Assembly (NCBI GenBank): GCA_013350335.1
Contig: CM023537.1
Location: 12,629,884-12,693,883 of the forward strand
Source: Chimonanthus salicifolius
Taxonomy: Eukaryota > Streptophyta > Magnoliopsida > Laurales > Calycanthaceae
Direction: 5' to 3'
DNA length: 64,000 nucleotides
The notes below the pieces were generated by a model that searched no databases, had not been told where the DNA came from, and saw only the letters and a program-made list of their open reading frames with translations. Shown here in pieces: positions 35,396 through 46,368 of this stretch; within the stretch, counting starts at the first letter, position 1; each line of letters begins with the position of its first letter. A program made the translations under genes and the position numbers.

Positions 35396-38300
35396 TCATT
35401 TGCGAGAGGCAAGTCGACGTCCCCTTTCCTGTGACAATCTTTCCGCAAGCCTGCACCAAATCAAAACCATGACACATGAAATTCTACAAGAAAGATGAAT
35501 GAATTGGAGAAGATTATATTGAGGAAAAAGCATCGACTTCTTACGCTATGAGGGCTTCTCCATTTGTGCCTGCGCCGGGCACCTCTACATAGTCACCGGT
35601 GTCCACGTTCACCCTCGATACATTTTTATTCAGCAGGTCTTCTCCGATCTGTTCCAGTTTCTCAAGGTGCGCATCGGATGGGTCATCCATCGCAGCGTCG
35701 GCAGTTGATAATGTGGGATCCTTTGTTTAATTTTCCAGTCAACATATTACTTGTCATTGCCGGCAAATGAAATTCTCATGAAATGCAAATCCAAACTTCA
35801 GCTGGTATAGAAACTTTATCGATTCATACCAACTGATGCTCCAATTTGTAAAGTGTCCACACTATATTTACATTATCAAATATAAAATTGATATACTGAA
35901 ATTACATGATTGATTGGTACCTGGATTCGGAGATAGTTGACTGGACTATCAATGATTCCAAAAATGACAGCCAAATGGTAGTCGATCATGTCAGTGATTC
36001 CCTCATTGACGCAGGTAAGTAAGGGGCTTTCCATGTTATCATCGAGCAGCCAGTTTAGGAGTCCCCACTTTGCAGCCGTTTTAGCGTCATATTTCTTTTC
36101 ATTTTTTGCTGCACCGGTACCAAGAGATAGAACCACCAAGTTCTTAAAATCTGCAGCCTTAGAACCTTTTGTCGACTCACTGATTGCAACCAAGGTCTGC
36201 CCAACACCCAATTCACAACCAAGGTTATCAAATTATATCCTCTATTAAAAAAATTCAATATATATTTATTGACGGAAAATGATAAAAGACATCGTTCCTT
36301 TTCCATATTTAAATAATGATAAATGGATAAAAAGATAAATCTAATATAATTATGTTATTGTCTGAAGAAGTAGCACATGACTCAACATTAAATTGATCAT
36401 TTTAAATATACTTTTCATAAAATATCACGAGCATTACTTATTTTTCCAACTATTCATAGCCAGGTATAATAATAAAAGAGACATATGAAACTTTTTAATG
36501 TTTATTGACAAAAATTCAAAAGACAATAATAGGAAATTGGAGGAAGGAGGCTTACAGGATTATTAGCACAAACGCCTCCGTCCACAAGGTTGAATTCTTC
36601 ATTTTCATTTTCGAAATAATAAGAAGGGAGATAAGTTGGTGCAGCAGAAGTGCTGATGCAAATGTCTGATAGCTTAGCATTCATGGAGGGCTTGGTTGCT
36701 ATCTGCAAATGACGCAGCATATTAGTGGAATCTGGTGCTTTGCTGCATAGATTATTATTCTAATGAAGGTAAAATTCTATATAACATGTAAAAAAAAAAA
36801 AAAATTCAAGCATGCTTTCTTGATTAAATACATCACAAGGCTGTCACATGTTCTCATGGCCATCATACTAATGCTAGAATTAAAAATTCCTTCTTCCAAT
36901 CTAAATAAAATTCAAGTTAAAATCTGACTCAGATGCAAATCTTGTTTTTATATCAAATGGGTTATATATGCCACTAATCTTGTGATGGGCCCTTTCTACA
37001 AATATGGACCGCAAAAATTAATTGTGAAAATGGGGGCATTTTGAGATAAAATTTATTCAAACTATGAGATTAATCCGAAATAGGTTTAAATTAGATAAGG
37101 ATTCAATTCAAAGTGGTAGAAATAGATACATGAAGGAAAGAGGTTTTAGCAGGTCCCAGGTCAACCCCATTTGGACAAAAAAGTGATCAAAATCACCAAC
37201 TATCTTTTAAAAAATTCAAATTTAGTTTTGACTTGTAGTTAATCAATTCTAATTAAATCACCATACAATTAATATTAATTTATTTCAAAAAGTAGAATAT
37301 GAGAATCATTCTCATAAAGAATCATTTGTTCTCATAAGAACAAATGTGCCCATGTGGTCATTTACATTTGATCTTCGTAAGAATCATTCTCATATATTCA
37401 TTCCATGACACAATTAGGTGACCTCATCTAAGCACACATATATGTTTTGAGGTTAAAAAGTCTTGAACTTATTTGATTTCTATAAAATTTTATTTTCATC
37501 AAATAAGTGAAGTCATAAGTTTTACGGTATTTATAACTTCAACCTTATCTAATAATGAAAATTCATTGAATTGTAATCATTAATTGTGCAAATTAAATTA
37601 GTATCAAATTGAGTATGGATGAAACTAAGAGAAAGTAGATGAGTGATGAAAAAATGGATTCATTAAGTCTCCCGTAAACTCCAAAAGTTAATAGTCTCAT
37701 AAAAATATCATTACAACTTATCTTAGAAGGTTAGAATTATAATAATTCTTCCTATTACTCTATTAATTTGAAATAACAAAAATTCCATTAAAATTAAGAA
37801 AAATAAAATAAAAAGGTAATTTCCCATAAAATTAAGTTAGAATTATAATAATTCTTCATTTACATTTTTAACAACATTAGACAAAATTACAAAGAGCAGC
37901 ACCTTGTAGGAGGAGAAAACAGTAGGTTGGAGGAGCTTAATGTCAAAAGCAGGAATAACCACGTGAGTCAGCGCTTGGCTCAATTTTTTATCTCCAAGGG
38001 CTTTATTAATCAAATCATGTAGATATGTGCCGTCATACCTTGGATTTGAAAGTATCTTCAAGTACCACTGCCAATTGCTGTGTCATACCATCAAATGATA
38101 AAATAAAATAAAAATTAATTACAACATAACAGTAACAATAATTATAATCTTTTAATACAAGGCAGGAGTTACACCTTTAAAGGAAACAATAGCCAACATG
38201 TACATCTATGGCCATTATGAGAAACCTTTTAAAGGAAAGAGAGATAAAAATCCACCCATTGGATGATTCTATCTTTATTACTTTTACCTTCGATTTGATG

Positions 38301-39841
38301 ACTGAACTGAGTGCTGCAGGTGAAGATTGATTGATTCTTCTCAAATTACTATTTTACTAGAAGAAATGGAAAGAGTTTAAAGAACAATATTATAACATTT
38401 CTTACTGCTCTTCTTGAGGAAAGATCTTTGCACAATTCTGTTTATAGAATGGTACGATGGCATCTGCAGCAAAGAGAGGGCGACCAGAGTCATCTGTTGC
38501 ACTCAACATAGCTGTCACAAGCCCTCCTGTACTTGTCCCAGAGATTACATCAAAGTAGTCTGCAAGTCTTGCATCTTGGCCGTCCAACTTCTGTAATAAG
38601 TCATACCAAGTTCCAATCATGTGTTATAAAATGGAATAGGAAAAAGGAAAATCAAATCTTTATTTCTATTGATTTTCACAAAATCCTGTTATATGCAATT
38701 CTTCTCATCACAAGAAAGTATCAAATACAATCAAATACATCAAATTTTTTGTTACATATCACTAGGATTAAGATAATGAAAAATGGTGCGACAATTTAAG
38801 AGTGGTCTTAAAATCTAAAGAATTTAATAAAATGAACGATAATGATCTAATAAAATTAAGAGTTCAAATAAAAATATATACATTTACTCGATCAAAACAT
38901 CTGTCTCCAAGTCTCTAGAAAAGATAGATCCAGTTATAATTGGATTCCAATTGCTCGAAACAAAATTTGATGTACTTATTAAACACATCTAAGTAGTGGA
39001 CTTTTTCTTTTTTTTTTTACTTCTTTTACTTGATTCCTTTAGATTAGTCATCTATGACTTTGTGGTTGTCTAAAAATTAGACAAGTGAGTTGTGCATGGA
39101 TTAACTTCTCTCACCGAATAAAAAAGAAATCTCTTAAAAATTCTGACATTTGAAGAAAATCAGTGCATTGGTAACACTGAAATCCATCTATCCTCAGCTC
39201 ACTATCTCAATTCTCAACACACTCCCTGCCAAGGTTTAAAATTCACTTAGTTTTGCAGGTCAACTTAGACCCATCTCAATAGACAAATATTTTAATAAAA
39301 CTATTACAGATGACCCATATATCATATGGAATAACTAATTGTTCTAATGGTTTTATAAATAGATCTCTAAGATCTAATAGTTGAAAGAATCTAAATAATA
39401 CTACATGGATCAACTTGACCAAGTTATTTATTGAGTTTCAACCTGTTAAAATGTCATGAAAACTCAATTAATACAACAGCATGGGTTTGAGAACATAGAG
39501 AAAGATATGAGGAGGAGAAGTAATTCTTGCAAATATGGAGAGAGAAGATAAAAGAAATATTCGATAGATAATAGAGTCATTCGTATTATAGTTTAATGAT
39601 AGACGTTAAATAAAGAAGGAGATCTCAAATATTGAAATTGAAGTAGATAAAATTTTAATTTGTAATGATGATAACGACTGTGACTATATTTATAAAATAT
39701 TCTCTCGTTGTGTTGAAGTGTGCCAAACCAAACCTGGAGTTGAGCCTCGAGAAATTCAAGGATTTTCCCTGGGATTATTCCCCTGACACCACCTCCATCA
39801 ATGCTGAGGATGGTAGTCAAATCTCCATGGGGTGGTGCCAT
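35396..39841 (-). CDS. Patatin-like phospholipase, gene E2, intact
   Basis: Minus-strand exons: 39841-39734, 38590-38406, 38077-37903, 36702-36556, 36196-35921, 35720-35545 and 35450-35396, phases 0,2,0,0,0,2, 373 residues. DGGGVRG at 15-21, Ser56 in GTSTGG, Asp197 in VDGG, SLGTG in exon 5. Exon 5 is five codons shorter than in B and F because a KSKSK-like stretch is absent. The last exon ends LRLASRK. A TATA box is at 39979-39986 and an AATAAA on the minus strand at 35307-35302. Its truncated twin E1 shows exons 4-7 nearly unchanged. Function by family is as for B. Confidence 0.92.
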
Positions 39842-39978
39842 GAATAATTTCAGAGCAAATGAAATGGGGGAATGAGGAGAGTCTGGACTGAGTATGGACT
39901 AGTCCCAACAAGAAGAAATCAAACAAGTAGTAATTGTTGGTGTCTTCTATCTTGCAAGGAGATACATAGAGTGGCCCT

Positions 39979-39986
39979 TATTTATA
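39979..39986 (-). promoter_or_regulatory. TATA box of gene E2
   Basis: Minus-strand TATAAATA followed by AGGGCC, about 138 bp before the ATG, with the same context as the B and F TATA boxes. Confidence 0.75.
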
Positions 39987-40139
39987 ACCATCGGCTGCGG
40001 TCCCGACTAAGTAAAATGGTCCAGCGGCACACGGAGCTGGCCATGAAAAAGTCCCACTTCATGCAGTAAAGCGACCTTTTTCTTTCTTCCCCAAAACTAG
40101 TCCCAGCAACCAGCCAAATCTAAGTTGAAGTTGCGTTGG

Positions 40140-40640
40140 GTGACTCAATTTTGGCCCCGACTTTTCTGACTTTTACAGTCAACATTAAGATTAGATAAGA
40201 GGCCTTAATTTTAATTTTTCTGAATTTATTAGATACATAAGATTTGCCAGGTAGTTTTTGTTGGGAAAATTAAAAGATGCAAACTACAAATCAATCACAC
40301 AAGCGATCGAACACACAGAGACAATTCGGTAAAATTGCTTGTGCCGAACGAGATCAAATTTACTATGAAGAGAAAACGACACCAAATTACAAATGTGAGC
40401 CATCATCTCTCTTTCTCTCTGGATTTCCTTTATTTTTCTCTCACTCTCAGCCACAGCTAATCACACAAGCTTATCCTAAAACAGAGAAAGAGATAAATTT
40501 ATATTAGGGCTTAAGTTACATGCCTGGGCTGAACCCAATGGACAATCCAGGCCCAATAGCAAGGCCTCACAACAGTTTCATGCATCTATGGGATTAATCT
40601 CACCTCATAATAAGAATACCTATGTTATCAAAAAAGAAGA
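40140..40640. mobile_element. Insertion in the upstream region of E2 (possible LTR fragment)
   Basis: The upstream regions of E2 and F align to about 40125 / 50205 and again from about 40665 / 50250. This block is extra in E2. It includes GGGCTGAACCCAATGG-like and CT-rich stretches seen in plant LTRs. No coding domains, ends not fixed. Confidence 0.4.
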
Positions 40641-40989
40641 AAAAAAGTAATAGGCTTTATATCAAACAAATTATTATTGATTTTTAATGAAGTTAGACAT
40701 TTTAAAATAGGATATTTAGAGGAGGATTATGGGACACCTCATTAAAAATGTTTTTTTAAGAGACATTAATGCAAAAGATAATTATAAATTTCAACAATGA
40801 ATATTTTTACCATTTAAATTTTTTAAAAAAAAAATTTGAACTAAAGGTGTCCTTCAAGAAAATAAGAGTGTCTTCATCAATCTCTAATTTAAAAGTGAGA
40901 AATAATCAGGTACAGAGATCTGATAATAATAAAAGTAAGGTCTCTCATTTTTACTATTTATTTTAAAATTTTCAAAATTTATAATAGAT

Positions 40990-41160
40990 AGTTGTGAAAG
41001 TGACAAAAGTCTCACATCGGTTAATTTGAGAAACCAATGACTCTATATAACACTTAAAGATATCTTCTTCTGAATGAGTAGGTTTTAGAGTGAGTTCTAC
41101 CTCAAGAATCTTATTAAGTCATATTTTTCTAACATGGTGTCACCATGTAAAAGCAAGTTC
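40990..41160 (+). mobile_element. TRIM-like LTR
   Basis: Shows GTCTCACATCGGTTAA, a TATA (ACTCTATATAACACTT) and ends TTTTTCTAACA followed by TGGTGTCACC, a decayed match to the tRNA-Met primer site TGGTATCAGAGC. Similar to the two LTRs at 45467-45830. It contains no coding sequence. Confidence 0.6.
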
Positions 41161-41799
41161 TGCATACAGCCATAGGATCCAGTTGCACGAAAGGGGGGCC
41201 TTAAAATTTCCAACGCCATATGACACTTGAGTCATCTTCCTCTCAAGAAAGTGTTTTTCTAACGATAGTAAACATGAGAGAACTAACATTATTATATTTA
41301 AGTCTTCTACACCTTATTATTTCTCTTTAAAAATAATATCGTTAATGAATTAGATAAATACTGTTCCCATCTGATCTTTTAATGATATAATTTCTTATAT
41401 TAAAAACTTAATAGTATAAAATATTTATATTTTTAGTTCATCTCGAAAAACTAGCGATTTGAAGTAAGAGTTTTAATGTTATCCTTCTATTAAGGTTGTC
41501 CTCATATTGACGAAGGGTGTGACACGTCGTGGCCTGTCATCATTGAAGAATGTTTGTGGATTAAAGTGACTGTGAATTGAGCTATTCCGTATGATATTAT
41601 ATATGAGTAGTGTTACACTTACACTCATATGATAATGATTTTCTATATAAAACCGTATCAGAGAAATAATTTTAAGAAATTGCAACACAATTCTACAATA
41701 GAACGAAAGCATTTTTTTCATTGAAAGTTTGGAGTGATGAACAACAATCTCCATTTTTTTCAATAAATCATATCATTTTTTCTCTTTTTAATTATTATA
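41161..41799. other. Intergenic stretch with no supported gene
   Basis: Includes a segment (41445-41520) shared with the distal upstream region of F (50650-50715). Minus frame 41479-41763 has no recognisable domain. Confidence 0.5.
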
Positions 41800-41945
41800 A
41801 TTTTTTTTTTTTTGAATTTACTTGTGGGAAACCATGGGAAATCCAGCGTAAAACCTCCACGGGGGATACCCACTGCCTTAGGGTACACCAAGTTAGGCCA
41901 TAGGGGCTCGAACTTGGCACCTCCCACTTCTTGAGGCAAAATAAA
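41800..41945 (-). mobile_element. SINE, family 1
   Basis: Minus strand: B-box-like AAGTTCGAGCCCC, body CCCCGTGGAGGTTTTACGC and a poly-T on the plus strand (41804-41813), which is the A tail. Confidence 0.65.
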
Positions 41946-43069
41946 TTAATAAAAGAATACAAACAAATAATTATTTTTACCTTATGTTAGAGATAAATTT
42001 AATTTTACTTATAAATAGAATCATTCATAAATCTTTTGTACCAGAAAAGCTCGGATGGAATTGAACTCAAAACCTGTGATCGAATAAAACTTAACATTTT
42101 GTGTGAAAGTAATAATAACTTGATGAATACATTTTTCAAACTTGTTTTATTAGACCTTTTTTCCAGATTCATTCTATCCACTAAATACATTTTCTTCTTA
42201 TTCTATCTACTACGTAGTGTGCTTAAGAAAAGGAAAACACGTCTTAGTCTCCATAATTTCAAAAAACTTAACCAAATTTGTGTGCCCAGCCACATTATTA
42301 CCAAAGTAAACCATGATTAATATTGTTAATTATTTTTTTTAGGTTCATCACTCACCGTAAACTTTCAGCAATGAGAATTAGTCCATAGCAGAGTGCTTTT
42401 ACAGCTTGCAAATAATTCAGTGAATGTTTATTCAAGAACATCTCAATTGAAGGTGGCAATGAGTGATGACAACTTGGTATTAGAGGCCATTGAACGGTGT
42501 TTGCTTAATTGATAAATTCACTTTTTTTTTTTTCTCATTTGTCACTTAGATCTTATATTCTTTTCGTATTTATGGAAAGAATTGCAGAGATTAATTTCAT
42601 TTAAGTTAAGTGAAATATACTTATTAAAAAATCAAATTATTTATTAATTTTGTAAAATTATTCGAATTTTCATTGGATGGATCAAATGAAATGGGTACGA
42701 TAAATTTTATAGCTTTTTCATTATATATTTTTATTTAATTTACTCAATAGTAAATTTAATAGTTTCATAAAATCTATTAAAACATATATGTATAAAATAA
42801 GAAATAATTTTATTTTTAATAGGTGAACTCTACATGCTCAAATATCATTATTGCTTATAATTAGATGTTAGCATTGGCTCCTCACTCTCATTTATAATCC
42901 ATTACTAGCATGCTAAGAGGACTCGATGGCAATGAGGATTTGGCATATATGTGGAGGGATTAACGTGACACTATGGTCCATTAGGGTTGGTGAAGTGTTT
43001 AAATTAAGTAATAAGTAATTGAGAGCAAGTAAATGGATGCTTTACTATTGATTGTTGGACAATAAAAAC
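41946..43069. other. AT-rich intergenic DNA, nothing recognised
   Basis: No frame with recognisable protein similarity and no repeat partner noticed in this window. Confidence 0.5.
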
Positions 43070-43262
43070 TAGGGCTGCAACTCTGGTCGGATCAGGTTGG
43101 GTTCCTTAAAACCCAACCCCACTCGAGTTGATATACTTGGAACCCGACCCTATTCAACTCGAATTCTCAACTCGAACTTCACAACTCGACCCGATTCGAA
43201 TTCTAACCCGAATCAACCCGAATTCTGATCCGACCCGCATTTCGAACCCATTTTAGCCTAAC
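43070..43262 (+). mobile_element. Partial hAT-type MITE, same family as 29162-29515
   Basis: Starts TAGGGCTGCAACTCTGGTCGG and continues with ACCCGACCC-type repeats that match the first half of the element at 29162 up to CATTTTAGCCTA. The other terminal repeat was not found, so it is truncated. Confidence 0.6.
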
Positions 43263-43629
43263 TTTAGCCGAGAGACGAACCCCCTTCGATTCCCTAATCT
43301 TTGATAAAAAGAAAAAAGCATGCTGCCCTTTTTAGAGGCTCATGCATGCAGTAAACCTCACCCTTTAAAGGGATCAAACACACATGAAAGGCCTTAAATG
43401 CACCATTGATGGAGACCCGATGATACCCTAATATTGATTGGGTCGAAACTAGGGCTAGGTGGATCTATGTGTGATAATCACAATGATTTTTAGCACATGT
43501 TTTACGTGTTGGGCATCTAGATTAGGTTAGAATCTCAGAGTTCTACTTCATTCAAGCTTGGAACACAATTCACAACTCGTTCTTGCTTATCTAGGACGTT
43601 GGATAGGTAGGTGCATTTGGACCAAGAGG

Positions 43630-45270
43630 TCAAGACAGGCACTAATTCTCTTTTGGATCTAATGTGTTTTGAAAGCCAATTTGGAGTTTGTTATTGGGCT
43701 AAGGGTATGTTCACCAAGTTGGGTTTGATGGGGTTCATGCTGGATCCAGTTACTTGTCCGACGAATTAGGGCTATTGACGACGAATTAGGGCTATCGAAC
43801 AAAGCTCATCGGGTCACAGGTATGGGGCTTGGACAAGCTTATGGTTCATTAAGATTAGAGCGAGTTGGGTTTTAATGATCAGGGGCTCACAAGGGAGCTT
43901 GTATGTGGGGAAGGCTCAGCTCACAATCTGTGTGTGGATCCTCCAATTCAGGTACGTGGGCGTCAAGATATGGACCAAATTGAGGTGTAAACATCTTCTG
44001 TATAATTTTATATGAGAATAATTAATTTGTTAAAGCAACTCTGGCTAAAAAAGTCTTAGTCCAAATAATATTTGAATATGCAGTCAACTTTACAATCCTA
44101 GATTGATGTCTTTCAACTTTTCAAGTGTTAGCTTAAGAAATATAAAAGTAGAAAGGTCAATTTTATTGGGTTTCAGACTGATTGTGTTAATGCAAATTTT
44201 AAAAAGAAATTTAGAAAAACTTACTAAATTACTGAGCTTTAGTAAATTTTTGCTCAACTCTGCTTATTTTGAAACTACAGTTAGATTTTTAAAGTTTTGA
44301 AATGTATGTAAAAAAAAAAAAAAGAGAGAAGAAGCAATCTCATATCTTTTCACAATAGAAAACGAAAATTAAAGCATAATTGAACGCGATTCTACTTTTC
44401 TTCTATTAATCATAATTTTTCATCGTAAATCAACCATCTTATTTGTCATTAAAAGATTCCAATACATTGGAGCTAATTTGTTGATCTTCTACATTTTTAA
44501 GTTTGTTGTGGCACTCTTGTTCAGTGAATTCCTTTTCCAATCTCCAAACAGGTTTAAATTATCATATGTAACTATTTTCTTCTAATCTCTCTCGAGAGAA
44601 AAGTTCTTTTTATCAATTAATTTTTTTTAGACAATATGATATCCCCATCATTTATTAAAGGTGAGAATAATCTCATAAATAAAAGAAACTATCCACAAAC
44701 CTCATGTATCAGATAAATTCAGAGAGGAATTTGAAACCGACACCTCTAGTTTAATTCTAAAAATTTAGACCTAACTAATTCTTATTTTTCCATTTCTTAT
44801 CATATTATATGTCCAACTTAATAGTTTATTACATGAACCTGAAGGAAAATGATAGGGATATTGGTGTTTTCTATTCTAAAGGATACTAGTGTACATTTTT
44901 ACTTTTTAAATAATAATAAATGGATAAATGAATAAACTCATATCATTTATTAACAAAGACATCATGCCCCGTTAATTTCCAATCCTAAATTTAATAAGTT
45001 TCTACATTTCTACATAATAAGAAATGAAAACAATAAAGAGAAAAAAAAAAACTTTTGTCGGCATCTTTGAAAATCTTGAGACAAAATGCGACCCACGCTT
45101 ATCATCTTCTTTTCTTCATATAATGGAGTTTCAGTTTCCACTGTTATTCTTCTTTTTCTTTTCCATTTCAGATACTTTAACATAAACAGAACAACAATTG
45201 GACCACTGTGGTCCCTTCTAAAATCGGTAGAAAAAACTTGTGTCCAAATGAATGACAAGCTTGTTATTTA
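43630..45270 (+). repeat. Direct repeat R2, left copy (flanks gene F)
   Basis: Aligned with 51030-52690, including CAGGTACGTGGGCGTCAAG, an A-run near 44310 and the R1 family segment at its right end. A third, partial copy is at about 53010-53900. No coding sequence was recognised. Confidence 0.75.
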
Positions 45271-45466
45271 CATGCCTTGGAATTGAATACCAAGCGAACG
45301 AGAGTAGATCCAAACCTACAAATCCATGCTCACGAACCATTAGTTGTGACCAAACTGACCATAATTTGCTCAAAATCATCAGCTGACTCACAGTTTGATG
45401 AGAATCACTTACTATAGCTTATCCATTCAATCAACATCACACCATCCTTTGAGTTCAATTCTCTTA

Positions 45467-45830
45467 CAAAAACAGGAAATAATAATATTTTTGAAGTAGA
45501 GAGAGTGAACTGTTGAGAGAAGAGTGGCTCAAGTGTTATATAGAGTTAATGATTTCTCAAATTAGATGACTTGGGACCTTTGTCACTTTCACACTTGCTC
45601 TCACATGCAGCTGCACCTGAAAACTTCAGATCCGCCTTCGTGTGCATTGGACTCGCAAACCTTGCTCTGATACCACGTTAGAAAATAATGACATGATATC
45701 ATTTTTGAGGTATAACTCGCTCTCAAAAACTAATAGTTGAGAAAAGGGTACCTCAAGTGTTATATAGAGTCATTTGTTTATCAAATTAGACAATGTGGGA
45801 CTTTTATCAGTTTTGCAAATCTTATGTAAT
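45467..45830 (-). mobile_element. TRIM-like element (two short LTRs and a primer site)
   Basis: On the minus strand: LTR (about 45830-45680) with a CCCACATTGT motif, a TATA (CTCTATATAACACTTGAG) and end TTTTCTAACG, followed directly by TGGTATCAGAGC (45674-45663), a perfect match to the initiator tRNA-Met primer-binding motif. After about 60 bp a second, diverged LTR follows (about 45600-45467) with the same TATA block. Under 400 bp with no ORF, as in terminal-repeat retrotransposons in miniature. Confidence 0.75.
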
Positions 45831-45929
45831 GACAACCAAAATCATAGCTTACCCATTCAATCTGCACAAGCACAGGTTCATCAACTACATAACTTGCACC
45901 GACCATTCCTAACACCACAAATGCCACCT

Positions 45930-46010
45930 TACTACCTAATCACCATCTTGTTTTGTCTATAAATAAAGGCCTCACTTATCCATTTTGTGATAAATCATCC
46001 TATATTCCCC
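45930..46010 (+). promoter_or_regulatory. Repeated TATA-containing segment, copy 1 (no gene follows)
   Basis: TTGTCTATAAATAAAGGCCTCAC then CCATTTTGTGATAAATC. It shares this context with 52822-52880 and 54047-54105. It reads like a core promoter or the U3/R part of an LTR. No ORF follows on the plus strand. Confidence 0.4.
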
Positions 46011-46368
46011 CATAAAACATTATTATTACGCTAAATATCATGATTTATCTCTCATCAAATTTCCACAAATCAAACTTTAAGTCCATATATATATATATAT
46101 ATATATATATATGGAATCAACCAAACAAAACACTTAGAGAAGACATTGTCTTCCTTACATAGCACAAGTAGTGGTGTCCTTATACATCATAGACACAAAA
46201 TGATCACTGAACACCAACAGACTACTGAATGACGCCAAAGCATCAAATCTTCCTCATATTTTATTCATGAGAGATGCTAAATTCAGCTTATTTAGGCCGT
46301 ACTAGATAGGCAAACACTAGAGGAGAAAGATCACACTTCACACCAGGAGAAGGGAACATCTAGAAATG

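Larger units (their letters stand above)
26120..45225 (+). repeat. Module 2 of the three-gene tandem segmental duplication (B, D, E2)
   Basis: Partner of module 1 (about 170-18688). It keeps the 6.8 kb (37895-44653) lost from module 1 and lacks module 1's solo LTR and 5.2-kb insertion. It has its own hAT MITE and a 38-bp tandem duplication. Gene B's exons 1-4 lie just left of the stated start because the module 1 counterpart runs off the window. Confidence 0.85.
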
